NCBI GenBank assembly: GCA_002421605.1
Contig: DISJ01000012.1
Span: forward strand, 90,063 to 154,062
Direction of reading: 5' to 3'
DNA length: 64,000 bases
From: Rhodobacteraceae bacterium UBA6213
Lineage (GTDB): Bacteria; Pseudomonadota; Alphaproteobacteria; Rhodobacterales; Rhodobacteraceae
The notes beneath the pieces are model-generated. The model searched no databases. It saw nothing but the letters and a program-made list of their open reading frames with translations, and was not told where the DNA came from. Position numbers and translations under genes: made by a program. This document shows positions 35,798 through 45,379 of the stretch, piece by piece. The stretch's first letter is position 1, and each line of letters opens with the position of its first letter.

Positions 35798-36672
35798 TTA
35801 TGCGCCCCCTTGGTCAGTCGTTCGCGCAAATGCCCTGAAAGCTGATCGAACAGCACAATGGTCAGAAACAGGATCGAAAAAATCGCGATCACCTGATCGT
35901 ATTTGCCGATGCCCCATTGCATCGCCAGCTTGAGGTCGTAGCCGATGCCGCCCGAGCCGACGAAGCCAAGGATTGCCGAGGCGCGAATGTTGATCTCGAA
36001 GCGCAGAAGCGTGTAGGAAAGCCAGTTCGGCGCCACCTGCGGCAGCACGCCAAAGGCCATCCGCTGCCCCCAACGCGCGCCCACCGAGGCTAGTCCCTCG
36101 ACCGGCTTGAGGTCTGCGTTTTCTGCAACTTCTGAAAACAGTTTGCCCAGCGCGCCGGATGTATGCAGCGCAATGGCGATCATCGCGGGCACCGGGCCAC
36201 CGCCCAGCACAAAGATGAGAACCAGCGCAATGACGATTTCGGGCACCGCGCGCAGCCCATCCATCAGCCTGCTAAACACCCAGATGAGGCGCGGCCAGCG
36301 CGCCAGCCCGCGGGTTGACAGAAGTGCCAGCACAATTGCCGCCCCGCCCCCCAGCAGCGTCGATACCGCGGCAATGTTGATCGTCTCGATCATCGAGGGC
36401 ACGAACTTGAAAAACAACCCCGGCAGGTTTGCCCGCTTCGCCCAGGCCTCGCGCACCACCTCGGCGGGGAAATCGAACACCTGATGCAGGCCCTGCCAAA
36501 ACCCGCCCGCGTTGCGCGCGTCGGCCAGATGAAACCCCGATGCCATCAGCGCAAAAAACAGGATCGCCAGCACGCTGCCATAAAGCCGCCGTCGCCGCAC
36601 CATCGCCAGATACCCCGCTTGCGGGCCGCCGGGGTGCGGGTCGGGTGTGGGTCCGAAGGCGGTGTCTACCAT
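35794..36672 (-). CDS. phnE: Phosphonate ABC transporter permease PhnE (system 1)
   Basis: 292-residue inner-membrane permease with about six helices. The ATPase-contact loop reads VEGLASVGARWGQRMAFGVL and the C-terminal membrane part INIRASAILGFVGSGGIGYD is typical of PhnE. ATG 36672 (MVDTAFGPTPDP) is preferred to an upstream in-frame start. It forms the heterodimeric pore with the long permease. Confidence 0.9.
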   Translation of the reverse strand: MVDTAFGPTPDPHPGGPQAGYLAMVRRRRLYGSVLAILFFALMASGFHLADARNAGGFWQGLHQVFDFPAEVVREAWAKRANLPGLFFKFVPSMIETINIAAVSTLLGGGAAIVLALLSTRGLARWPRLIWVFSRLMDGLRAVPEIVIALVLIFVLGGGPVPAMIAIALHTSGALGKLFSEVAENADLKPVEGLASVGARWGQRMAFGVLPQVAPNWLSYTLLRFEINIRASAILGFVGSGGIGYDLKLAMQWGIGKYDQVIAIFSILFLTIVLFDQLSGHLRERLTKGAHK

Positions 36673-36727
36673 GAAGCCTCGCAAATTGCCGAGGCCCACG
36701 AGGGGGCCCCGGCTGACCGTGCTGAAA

Positions 36728-37630
36728 TCAGTTCGACTGCGCCTGACGCAGCGCTATCATGGTGAGGTAGGCGTCATGGGTGATCGGGCGGAAGCCCGCT
36801 GTTTCGCCCGCCGCCATGTTGTAGGCGCACTGCGCATCTTGTGCGTGCAGCCCTTCAAGGAAGGCCACGACCTTCGCCTTCACATCTTCGGGCAGCGCGC
36901 GACGCAACACGATCGGGCCTTCCGGAATGGGCTTCGAGCGCCAGATCTCGACCAGGTCGTTCATGTTGACGAGGCCCGCATCGACCGCCTTGCGCAGCGC
37001 GCCCGAATTGTACCCGTCTTCCCAGTTGCCCTGGCCATCGGCCCAGGTCACGCCTGCGGCAACATCGCCGTTCTTCACCGCGACGATGGTCTGTTCGTGG
37101 CCGCCGGTAAACACGACTTCGCCAAAGTAGGCGCCGTTTTCCATGCTGGCGCCGGTGATCGCGGGGATTTCCACCGAGGGGATCAGGTAGCCCGAGGTCG
37201 AGTTCGGGTCGCCAAAGCCGAAACGCTTGCCGTGCAGGTCTGCCAGCGAGGTGATGCCGCTGTCGCGCCGGGCAATGCCGATCGAGTGGTAGGCGTAGGA
37301 ACCGTCGAGGTTTGTCTTGACCAGTGTCACATCGACCGCATTGGGATCGGTCAAGTAGAGCTTGGCATAGGCCGAGGCACCCAGCCACGCCATATCGAGG
37401 TTGCCGCCCAACAAGCCCTGGATCACGCCATCGTAGTCGGCCGGGGTGAAGATCTTGGTTTCGACGCCCAGAAGGTCTTGCACATAGGCGCGCACGCATT
37501 CGTTCGAGGTCAGGCGGTCTTGCGCGTTTTCGCCACCCAGAATGCCGATACGGAATTCGGTGATCGCCTGCGCATTGGCGGCGCCCGAAAGCATGGTGGT
37601 GGCAGCGAGAAGAGCGAGCAGGTGCTTCAT
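36728..37630 (-). CDS. phnD: Phosphonate-binding periplasmic protein PhnD (system 1)
   Basis: 300 residues with a signal peptide (LLALLAATTMLSGAANA). Ligand-site segments are GDPNSTSGYLIPS and FTGGHEQTIVAV, as in PhnD proteins; FRIGILGGENAQDR opens the mature domain. ATG 37630. It lies between phnC and the permease genes. Confidence 0.92.
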   Translation of the reverse strand: MKHLLALLAATTMLSGAANAQAITEFRIGILGGENAQDRLTSNECVRAYVQDLLGVETKIFTPADYDGVIQGLLGGNLDMAWLGASAYAKLYLTDPNAVDVTLVKTNLDGSYAYHSIGIARRDSGITSLADLHGKRFGFGDPNSTSGYLIPSVEIPAITGASMENGAYFGEVVFTGGHEQTIVAVKNGDVAAGVTWADGQGNWEDGYNSGALRKAVDAGLVNMNDLVEIWRSKPIPEGPIVLRRALPEDVKAKVVAFLEGLHAQDAQCAYNMAAGETAGFRPITHDAYLTMIALRQAQSN

Positions 37631-37672
37631 CGTCAAGTCTCCGTTTGGAAATGCCCTAAGGGCGGGGTTGCA

Positions 37673-38485
<813 letters not shown>

Positions 38486-38527
38486 TGGCAGCCCTTCCCC
38501 AAGGTTACCCCTGCCTAGCAACGCCGT

Positions 38528-38556
38528 GTGACAGGGGCATAACGCGCATGTGACAG
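38528..38556 (-). promoter_or_regulatory. Pho-box-like array upstream of phnC (system 1)
   Basis: On the minus strand CTGTCAC, then GCGTTAT, then CTGTCAC, each separated by 4 nt, giving three units with an 11-bp period; the middle unit is degenerate. It ends 42 nt upstream of the phnC start. This is the best PhoB-type site in the window. Confidence 0.72.
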
Positions 38557-38583
38557 CCGCGCCAAACCTTGCCGGCACGCCCC

Positions 38584-39192
38584 TCAGCGGTATTTCTCGA
38601 TGAAGCCGTCGATCGGCAGGGCACGAAAATCGGGCAGCGCAGCGGCCAGCCGCTGATGCTCCCAGTCCCACCAGGCGATCGCTTGCAGCGCCTCGGCCTG
38701 CTGTTCGGTGAAGCGCCATTTCAGGTGCCGCGCCGGAACCCCGCCGACCATCTCGTAAGGCGCCACGTCGCGCGATACCACAGCGCCCGCACCGATCACT
38801 GCACCCGTGCCCACCGTTACACCTGCCAGAATCGTCACGCCATGCCCGATCCAGACATCGTGGCCGATGCTGACCCAGTGATTGCGGCGCCATTGGAAAA
38901 AGTCGGCGTCATCCTCGCCCAGCCCAAACTGCGCGGCGCGATAGGTGAAATGGTGCTGCGCGGCGCGCCAGGTGGCGTGATTTCCGGGGTTGATGCGCGC
39001 GCCTTCGGCGATCGAGCAAAACTTGCCGATGCTGGCCCACACCACGTTGCCGCCTTTGACGATATAGGAATAGTCGCCGAAGGTAACCTCGCGCATCGAA
39101 ACATGCGCATAGATTTCAGTATATCTGCCCAAGGTGCAGTCAACCACGCTTGCGGTTTCGTGCACGTTGGGCGCATCGGTCAATGCCTTCAT
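38584..39192 (-). CDS. Hexapeptide-repeat acetyltransferase, phosphonate-operon type (system 2)
   Basis: 202-residue paralogue of the protein at 33856-34473. Hexads include VVDCTLGRYTEIYAHVSMRE and IGHGVTILAGVTVGTGAVIG, and the NPGNHATWRAAQHHF segment replaces PTDHPMEKASLHHF of copy 1. ATG 39192 (MKALTDAPNVHE) overlaps the upstream phnE stop by 4 nt. The two copies end their transporter operons in the same way. Confidence 0.85.
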   Translation of the reverse strand: MKALTDAPNVHETASVVDCTLGRYTEIYAHVSMREVTFGDYSYIVKGGNVVWASIGKFCSIAEGARINPGNHATWRAAQHHFTYRAAQFGLGEDDADFFQWRRNHWVSIGHDVWIGHGVTILAGVTVGTGAVIGAGAVVSRDVAPYEMVGGVPARHLKWRFTEQQAEALQAIAWWDWEHQRLAAALPDFRALPIDGFIEKYR

Positions 39193-40046
39193 CGCACGCC
39201 CTCCCATTTGCCGATGAACCGTGCGCGGATGCGGGCCGACAGCCAGTCGATCACATAGACTAGAATGATGATCAGGAAGATGATCGACCACGCCTCGCCC
39301 CAGCGGTAGGCGCCGATCCGGTCGGATAAGAGAAAGCCGATGCCCCCGGCCCCGACGATGCCCAGAATGGTGCCGGTGCGCACGTTCGATTCGAAATTGT
39401 AGAGCGTGATCGAAAGCAGCACCGGCCAGATCTGCGGCATCAAGCCGATGCGGATAGCCTGCGGGCGGCTGCCGCCCGCCGCCACCACGCCTTCCTGCGG
39501 TTTTTCGGCGGTGTTTTCGATCGCCTCGGCGAAAAGCTTGGCCAGCACGCCGACCTCACCCACCGCAATCGCCAGCACCCCGGCCAGCGGGCCCAGACCA
39601 AACGCACGGATGAACACCAGTGCCACGATCAGCGTTTCCAAAGCCCGGATCACGTCGAACCCGCGCCGCACACCAAACCGCAGCGGCGTGAATCGGTTGA
39701 TGTTCTTGGCGCCCAGAAACGAAAGCGGAAAGGCCACCAGCGCGCCCAGCAGGGTGCCCAGAAACGCCATCGCCAGCGTCTCGCCCAGCCCTTTGGCAAT
39801 GTCGGCAATGTCTTCGGGGTCGGTCCAGATGTGGGGTGGAAACATGAAGCCCAGCACCCGCCCCAACCGGCCCAACCCGTTCCAGATGCGTTCTGGCGAA
39901 AAGCCGAACGCATAAAGACACCATGCCACCAGCGCCGCAAAGCCGAGCGCCAAAGTGCCCCTGCGCAGTCGGAGCGACAGTGGCGCGGCAAAGGCGCGCG
40001 GCAAATTCCGTTTGTAATGGTCGATCTCGTCCTGTGGCAGGCTCAT
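39189..40046 (-). CDS. phnE: Phosphonate ABC transporter permease PhnE (system 2, distal)
   Basis: 285 residues. The core reads GETLAMAFLGTLLGALVAFP and the EAA loop EGVVAAGGSRPQAIRIGLMP. ATG 40046 (MSLPQDEIDHYKR) overlaps the preceding permease stop by 4 nt. It has no periplasmic insert, unlike the corresponding permease of system 1. Confidence 0.9.
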   Translation of the reverse strand: MSLPQDEIDHYKRNLPRAFAAPLSLRLRRGTLALGFAALVAWCLYAFGFSPERIWNGLGRLGRVLGFMFPPHIWTDPEDIADIAKGLGETLAMAFLGTLLGALVAFPLSFLGAKNINRFTPLRFGVRRGFDVIRALETLIVALVFIRAFGLGPLAGVLAIAVGEVGVLAKLFAEAIENTAEKPQEGVVAAGGSRPQAIRIGLMPQIWPVLLSITLYNFESNVRTGTILGIVGAGGIGFLLSDRIGAYRWGEAWSIIFLIIILVYVIDWLSARIRARFIGKWEGVR

Positions 40047-40945
40047 GCGGTTTTCCCCAGCCCGATGATGCGGTGGCGCAGCTTTTCCGACGCCCAGTCG
40101 ATCACCATCACGGTCGCAAAGATGATCAGGAACAGCGCCGAAAGGTTGGTGTATTCCTGCAGCGAAATGGCGGTGCGCAGTTCCTGCCCCAGCCCGCCCG
40201 CGCCGACGTAACCGATGATCGAGGACGAACGCACATTGATCTCGAAGCGCAGCAGCGTGTAACTGATGACGTTCGGGATGACCTGCGGCAGCACCCCCCA
40301 GCGCATCTGGTCTGCCCAGCTGCCGCCTGCCGCCTTGACCCCTTCGACGGGGCGCATGTCGATGTTTTCGTTGGCTTCCGAGTAAAGCTTGCCGAGCGCG
40401 CCGGTGGAATGCATGGCAATCGCCAGCACCCCGGCCAGCGGCCCGACGCCAAAGCAGAAGACAAAGATCAGCGCCCAGACGAGTTCGGGCACGGTGCGCG
40501 CGATTTCCAGAGTGCGTCGGGTCGCCCAGAATATCCACCTCGCCGGGGCAAGGTTGCGCGCCGCGGTGAAGGATAGCAACAGGCCGCCGGTAACGCCGAA
40601 GAACGTGGCCAGAAAACCGATCAGCACGGTTTCCAGCAACAGCCGCGCCCAGGTCTTCCAGCGCCAGAACCATTCGGCAAAATCTGCGCCGATGCTTTCG
40701 ACGCGCAGCACGGGAATTGTCTTTTCGATATATTCGCCCAGCCGTGGCAGTCCGGCGGCCAGCACCCATGCCTCGGCACGGCTGCCATCGGCCAGCGTCA
40801 GCTGGGTAACACGAAAGAACCCGGCAAGCTGGCCGGTCGCCCATGTCAGCGCCAGCAGCAGCACCGCGACGGTCCAGAAGGTCGCAAGCTGGCGGGCCCG
40901 GTGGCGGGTGTAGTCGGTATGGAATTCGTCGATGCTATAGGCCAT
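40043..40945 (-). CDS. phnE: Phosphonate ABC transporter permease PhnE (system 2, proximal)
   Basis: 300 residues, about six helices. The EAA loop reads VEGVKAAGGSWADQMRWGVL, and INVRSSSIIGYVGAGGLGQE follows. It starts MAYSIDEFHTDYTRHRA and lies 62 nt downstream of phnD. Confidence 0.9.
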   Translation of the reverse strand: MAYSIDEFHTDYTRHRARQLATFWTVAVLLLALTWATGQLAGFFRVTQLTLADGSRAEAWVLAAGLPRLGEYIEKTIPVLRVESIGADFAEWFWRWKTWARLLLETVLIGFLATFFGVTGGLLLSFTAARNLAPARWIFWATRRTLEIARTVPELVWALIFVFCFGVGPLAGVLAIAMHSTGALGKLYSEANENIDMRPVEGVKAAGGSWADQMRWGVLPQVIPNVISYTLLRFEINVRSSSIIGYVGAGGLGQELRTAISLQEYTNLSALFLIIFATVMVIDWASEKLRHRIIGLGKTA

Positions 40946-41007
40946 CGGCTTGTGCCCCCCAAGCTATGCGAAAGGGACGGCGCAAGGCGCCGCCCCCCCG
41001 AGGTCAC

Positions 41008-41910
41008 TTACGAGCGGCGCTGCGCCGAAAGCCAGTCGCGCATGTCGATGATCCACTGGTAGCGGTCGTGGTTCACTCCGACATAGCCCAGCGCGGTCGA
41101 GTTGTCGGCGCCCGACATTTCCTTGAAGGCGTCGGGCGCCGCGGTTGGCGTGGCCATCACTGCCGCCTTCATTGTGTCGATCAGCCCTTGCGGCAAGTTG
41201 GCGCGTGCGGTGAATGGGCCCGAGGTGATCTCGGGCGAGGTCCAGATCCAGCACACTTCGCCTTCCTTGATCATGCCTTTGGTGACCATCCGCTGAGGGA
41301 TGCCGTTGATGTCGTTGTTGATGTAGGTCGCGGCGGCGTCGAACTGGCCGTTGACCACGCCCTGCACGCCCGCTTCGTGGCTGCCCGAGAATGGGGTGGC
41401 GCCAAAGAAGGTGGCGGGGTCATAGCCTTGCTGCACGAGGTTATAAAGCGGCACAGCATAACCCGAGGTGCTGTCGGGGTCGGCAAACGCCAGGGTCTTG
41501 CCCTTCAGATCGTCGATGGTCTTGTAAGGGCTGTCGCAGCGCACCGAGATTATCGAGAAATAGCCGGTCGAGCCGTCCAATTGCTGCGAGGTCAGCAGCG
41601 GGATCATGCCGCCGTTCGAGGCGGTATAGGCTGCGGCATAGGCCGACGAACCGAGGAAGGCAAACTCGATCTGGTTGGCGGCAAGCGCCTGCACCACGCC
41701 GTCATAGTTGCCCGCGGTGAAGATCTCGACATCGACGCCCAGAGCGGTTTCGAGGTATTTCTCGAACGGCGTGTAGCGCGCGATACGGTCGCTTTCATTT
41801 TCGCCCGACAGAATGCCGAAGCGGACGATCCGGTAGTCGGTCTTCCAGTCTTGTGCCAGCGCGGGCAGGGCAGTCAGCGCAACGAGTGCAGTGGTGATGA
41901 AAAGACGCAT
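41008..41910 (-). CDS. phnD: Phosphonate-binding periplasmic protein PhnD (system 2)
   Basis: 300 residues, signal peptide FITTALVALTALPALA. Ligand-site segments are DPDSTSGYAVPL and FSGSHEAGVQGVV. Compared with system 1 PhnD, the STSGY loop is conserved but the second loop differs (SGSHEAGVQG against TGGHEQTIVA), so the two may prefer different phosphonates. Confidence 0.92.
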   Translation of the reverse strand: MRLFITTALVALTALPALAQDWKTDYRIVRFGILSGENESDRIARYTPFEKYLETALGVDVEIFTAGNYDGVVQALAANQIEFAFLGSSAYAAAYTASNGGMIPLLTSQQLDGSTGYFSIISVRCDSPYKTIDDLKGKTLAFADPDSTSGYAVPLYNLVQQGYDPATFFGATPFSGSHEAGVQGVVNGQFDAAATYINNDINGIPQRMVTKGMIKEGEVCWIWTSPEITSGPFTARANLPQGLIDTMKAAVMATPTAAPDAFKEMSGADNSTALGYVGVNHDRYQWIIDMRDWLSAQRRS

Positions 41911-41935
41911 GTTTGGCTCCTAGGGTTGCAGTCAG

Positions 41936-42742
41936 TCAGGCAGACACTCGCAGCCGGATCGGGGCTTCGGTGATGGATGGGTCGAATTCGTGCAGGCCTT
42001 CGGCGCCGTAAATGTCGCGCACGGCGCTGTCGGTCAGAAGACGAGGCGGGCCGTCGAATTGCACGCGCCCGGCGCGCATGGCGATGATGCGGCTGCAATA
42101 GTTGCGGGCGGTTTCCAGCGTGTGCAGGTTGACCAGCACGGTCAGCCCGTCTTCGCGATTGATGCTGCGCAGCGCATCCATCACCCGCGTCGCGTTGCCC
42201 GGATCGAGGCTGGCAATCGGCTCGTCGGCCAGCATGATGCGCGGCTGCTGCACCAATGCGCGGGCAATCGCCACGCGCTGCTGCTGGCCGCCCGACAGCG
42301 TACCCGCCAGCTGCAACGCCTGTGGCAACAGATCGAGCCGTTCCAGCGCGGCCAGTGCCATGGCACGCTCGGCGTCGGAAAAGCGCATCGCCATCGATGA
42401 AAGAAAGCCGTGGTCGGCCAACCGCCCGACCAGCACGTTCGACAGCACATCGAGCCTTTCAACCAGATTGAACTGCTGAAAGATCATCGCGCAGTCGCGC
42501 CGCCATTCACGCAGGGCGCGCCCCGAAAGCGAGGTGATGCTGCGCCCGCCATAGCTGATGGTGCCCGAGCTAGGCTCGATCAGCCGATTGATCAGCCGCA
42601 GCAGTGTCGATTTGCCGGCCCCCGAGCGTCCTATGACGCCCACGAACTGGCCAGGCTGGATATCCAGCGTCACGCGATCGACAGCCTTGGTAGCACCGAA
42701 GCTGCGCGAAACATTCTTGAGCGAGAGGATGTTGTTTTCCAT
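41936..42742 (-). CDS. phnC: Phosphonate ABC transporter ATPase PhnC (system 2)
   Basis: 268 residues. Walker A VIGRSGAGKST, signature TLSGGQQQRVAIARALV, Walker B IMLADEPIASLDPGNAT. ATG 42742 (MENNILSLKNVSR). It heads the system 2 transporter operon and is divergent from the phnM-like gene at 42962. Confidence 0.93.
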   Translation of the reverse strand: MENNILSLKNVSRSFGATKAVDRVTLDIQPGQFVGVIGRSGAGKSTLLRLINRLIEPSSGTISYGGRSITSLSGRALREWRRDCAMIFQQFNLVERLDVLSNVLVGRLADHGFLSSMAMRFSDAERAMALAALERLDLLPQALQLAGTLSGGQQQRVAIARALVQQPRIMLADEPIASLDPGNATRVMDALRSINREDGLTVLVNLHTLETARNYCSRIIAMRAGRVQFDGPPRLLTDSAVRDIYGAEGLHEFDPSITEAPIRLRVSA

Positions 42743-42873
42743 GCCCGGACCATCGCCCGAGTCTGTAATGACGCCATGGCACCTGCATGAAGTTTGCGTC
42801 GCCTATTTGTGACGGCCGACGGCGGAGCTGGCAGCAAACCGATGCAAAACCTTTATGCGCCCGCCAACCCGGC

Positions 42874-42886
42874 GTCACATGCGCGT
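42874..42886 (+). promoter_or_regulatory. GTCACATGCGCGT element in the phnC2/phnM-like divergent region
   Basis: The 13-base sequence also occurs inside the system 1 phnC Pho-box array (minus strand, within 38543-38555). Here it reads toward the phnM-like gene, 76 nt before its ATG. A weaker 11-bp series (CCGTCAC, AGGCGAC, ACTTCAT) lies on the other strand toward phnC. Regulatory function is inferred. Confidence 0.4.
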
Positions 42887-42961
42887 GCAAGGCAGGTCGG
42901 GCTGTGGTGGTAGTCGCCGCGCGCACCCGGGCAGGCGCTTGCCCGGCCACAGAGGTTTGCC

Positions 42962-44200
42962 ATGAATGCCCCGCACCTTGCCCAGACCCACGCGCTTGTC
43001 ATCGAGGGGGCGCGGGTGCTGGTCGGCGACCGGATCGAATCTCTTTCGCTGCGCATCGAGGGCGGGAGCATCAGCGGGCTCGACGTCGCAGCCGATGGCG
43101 CCTTGCGTCATGACGCGCGCGGCATGGTGCTGGCCCCGGCGATGATCGACATTCACGGCGACGCCTTCGAGCGCCAGTTGATGCCACGCCCCGGTGTGAT
43201 GCTGCCCGTCGAGGCGGCGTTGCTGGAGACCGACCGCCAACTGGGCGCCAACGGCATCGCCACCGCCTATCACGCGCTCAGCCTAAGCTGGGAGCCGGGC
43301 TTGCGGTCGGTGGAAACCGGCTGGCAGGTGCTGCAAAGCCTCGTCCGGCTGGCGCCCCGGCTGAGCGTCGAAAACCGGCTGCAATTGCGCTGGGAGACAT
43401 TCTGCTTCGAGGCGCTGCCGCTGATCGGCGCGGTGCTTGGCGGGGCGCTGACCCCGGCACTGGCCTTCAACGACCACACCACAATGGCGCTGCTCGATCC
43501 CGCCGTGCCCTTGCAGGCGCGGCCCTTCGATCACGATCCCGAATATCCGCTTGCCAACCCCACCGATCCGCGATTCGCGCGCAAGATGGCCTCGCGCGCC
43601 GAACGCGCGCAGATCGCGCCCGCCGATTATGCCGCCACGCTGATGCGTATCTGGCAGCGCCGCGCCGCGGTGCCGGATGCCATTGCCGAGGTCGCGGCGC
43701 AGGCGCGCACCGCTGGCGCGCCGATGCTGAGCCACGATGACAGCCAGCCCGAAACGCGCGCCTTCTACCGTGCCAGAGGGGCGCGGATTTCCGAATTTCC
43801 GATGAACCGCGCCACCGCCACGGCGGCGCGCGAGGCGGGCGACTGGATCGTGTTTGGCGCCCCCAACGCGGCGCGCGGTGGCAGCCACCTCGGCAGCCCC
43901 GGCGCGGCGGGCATGCTGGCCGAGGGGCTTTGCGACATCCTCGCCTCGGATTACTACTACCCCGCACTGCTGGCGGCGGTGGCGCGGCTTGCCGCCGATG
44001 GCGCGGGCAGCCTTTCTGCGCTTTGGCGGCTGGTGTCAGCCAACCCGGCCGAGGCGCTCAGGCTGACCGACCGGGGCAGCATCGCGGCGGGCAAGCGCGC
44101 CGATCTGGTACTGATCGACTGGCCCGAAGGCGGTACGCCCGTGCCGCGTGCCACATGGGTGGCAGGCAAGCTGGCCTACAACGCCACCGCGATGGGCTGA
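42962..44200 (+). CDS. PhnM-like amidohydrolase (third copy)
   Basis: 412 residues. Metal-ligand segments typical of PhnM are kept: IDIHGDAFERQLMPRPG (HxD), MLSHDDSQPE and ILASDYYYPALL. It differs from PhnM at the DHTPG loop (AFNDHTTMALLDPAVPLQA) and carries an insert there. ATG 42962 follows AGAGG. It is divergent from phnC2 and convergent with phnM2, with 9 nt between the stops. It may process a different triphosphate or nucleoside intermediate; the exact reaction is not evident. Confidence 0.82.
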   Translation: MNAPHLAQTHALVIEGARVLVGDRIESLSLRIEGGSISGLDVAADGALRHDARGMVLAPAMIDIHGDAFERQLMPRPGVMLPVEAALLETDRQLGANGIATAYHALSLSWEPGLRSVETGWQVLQSLVRLAPRLSVENRLQLRWETFCFEALPLIGAVLGGALTPALAFNDHTTMALLDPAVPLQARPFDHDPEYPLANPTDPRFARKMASRAERAQIAPADYAATLMRIWQRRAAVPDAIAEVAAQARTAGAPMLSHDDSQPETRAFYRARGARISEFPMNRATATAAREAGDWIVFGAPNAARGGSHLGSPGAAGMLAEGLCDILASDYYYPALLAAVARLAADGAGSLSALWRLVSANPAEALRLTDRGSIAAGKRADLVLIDWPEGGTPVPRATWVAGKLAYNATAMG

Positions 44201-44209
44201 AAAGGCGGC

Positions 44210-45379
44210 TCAGGCCGCGGAGGCCAGCGCCAGGGTGCCGTCGGAATAGATCTTGCGCCCGGCGCGGAAGGTTGCGCGCACATGGCCGATGCCCTGCGCA
44301 TCGGCCAGCACCAGGTCGGCGGCGAGCCCTGGCGCGATCTCGCCCCTGTCGCTCAGCCCCAGCGCCCGCGCCGGGTTCAGCGTCGCCAGCCGTGCCGCCC
44401 CGGCCAGCCCCGCCGGATCGGTCCTGGCCAGTTCCAGCACCGCGGGCAGCAGCGCCGAGGGGTGATAATCCGAGGCGAGAATATCCAGCAATCCCGCCGC
44501 GTGTGCCGCGCGCGCCGACATGTTGCCCGAATAGCTCTGCCCGCGCAGCGCATTGGGCGCCCCCATCGCGGTCGCCATGCCACAGGCGCGTGCCTCGGCG
44601 GCAGCTTCGGGGGTAACCGGGAACTCGCTGATGTCGGCGCCGAGGCGGCGCATCAGCGCCACCTTTTCGACCGTGTCGTCGTCGTGGCTTGCAATGCGCA
44701 CGCCATGCGCGTGGCAGGTGGCGGTGATCGCGGCGAGGGTGGCCATCAAATCGCCGCCCTCGGTCTGTTTGCGCTCGATGCGCCGCTGCACCTCGGCGCG
44801 CGCAGCCTCGGGGCTTAGCGCGCTGTTCTTGGCCACCTGCTGCACATGGCGTTCCAGATCGCGGTATTGCCCCTGCCCCGGCGTGTGGTCAGTAAGGCTG
44901 AGAAGATCGACGGTGCCTTCGGCGATGAGTTCCTCGACAACCTCGAGTGCATGCGGAAAGGTCACCTCAAAGCGCGCATGCACGCGGTGATCGACCTTCA
45001 GCACGTCGCGCATTGCCTTCAGCCCGCGCAGCATCGCCTTGGTGTGGTCGTAGCTGCGGATGTGGCCATAGGCGGACCCGGGATGAAAGCTGACCGCGGC
45101 ATAGGCGGTGGTCACCCCAGCCACGGCAAGGCGACGGTCAAGGTCGCGCAGCCCCAGTTCCATCGGCATGCGCACATTGGGGCGTGGTTCCACCTCGCGC
45201 TCGATCATGTCGCCGTGCATGTCGATGAACCCGGGCAGCAGCACCAGCCCCTGCCCCTGCAGCGCCGCGCCCGGCACCGGCACATCGGTAATTTCGGCGA
45301 TCAGGCCGCCTTCGATGCGCACCGAACCCTGCGCCAGCACCCGGTCAGCCAGCACCACCTGAAAGTCAGACAGCCACAT
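44210..45379 (-). CDS. phnM: PhnM phosphonate diphosphatase (system 2)
   Basis: 389 residues with canonical motifs: LPGFIDMHGDMIEREVEPRP, LTDHTPGQGQYRDLE, IASHDDDTVEKV and ILASDYHPSALL. It looks more like the common alphaproteobacterial PhnM than the system 1 copy does. Its start overlaps the phnL2 stop by 14 nt, ending the phnF-G-H-I-J-K-L-M operon. Confidence 0.92.
   Translation of the reverse strand: MWLSDFQVVLADRVLAQGSVRIEGGLIAEITDVPVPGAALQGQGLVLLPGFIDMHGDMIEREVEPRPNVRMPMELGLRDLDRRLAVAGVTTAYAAVSFHPGSAYGHIRSYDHTKAMLRGLKAMRDVLKVDHRVHARFEVTFPHALEVVEELIAEGTVDLLSLTDHTPGQGQYRDLERHVQQVAKNSALSPEAARAEVQRRIERKQTEGGDLMATLAAITATCHAHGVRIASHDDDTVEKVALMRRLGADISEFPVTPEAAAEARACGMATAMGAPNALRGQSYSGNMSARAAHAAGLLDILASDYHPSALLPAVLELARTDPAGLAGAARLATLNPARALGLSDRGEIAPGLAADLVLADAQGIGHVRATFRAGRKIYSDGTLALASAA

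Noticed and set aside
39189..40844. Extended PhnE reading frame with about 266 extra N-terminal codons
   Set aside because: The extension is the other permease read out of frame; the real start at 40046 overlaps its stop by 4 nt.
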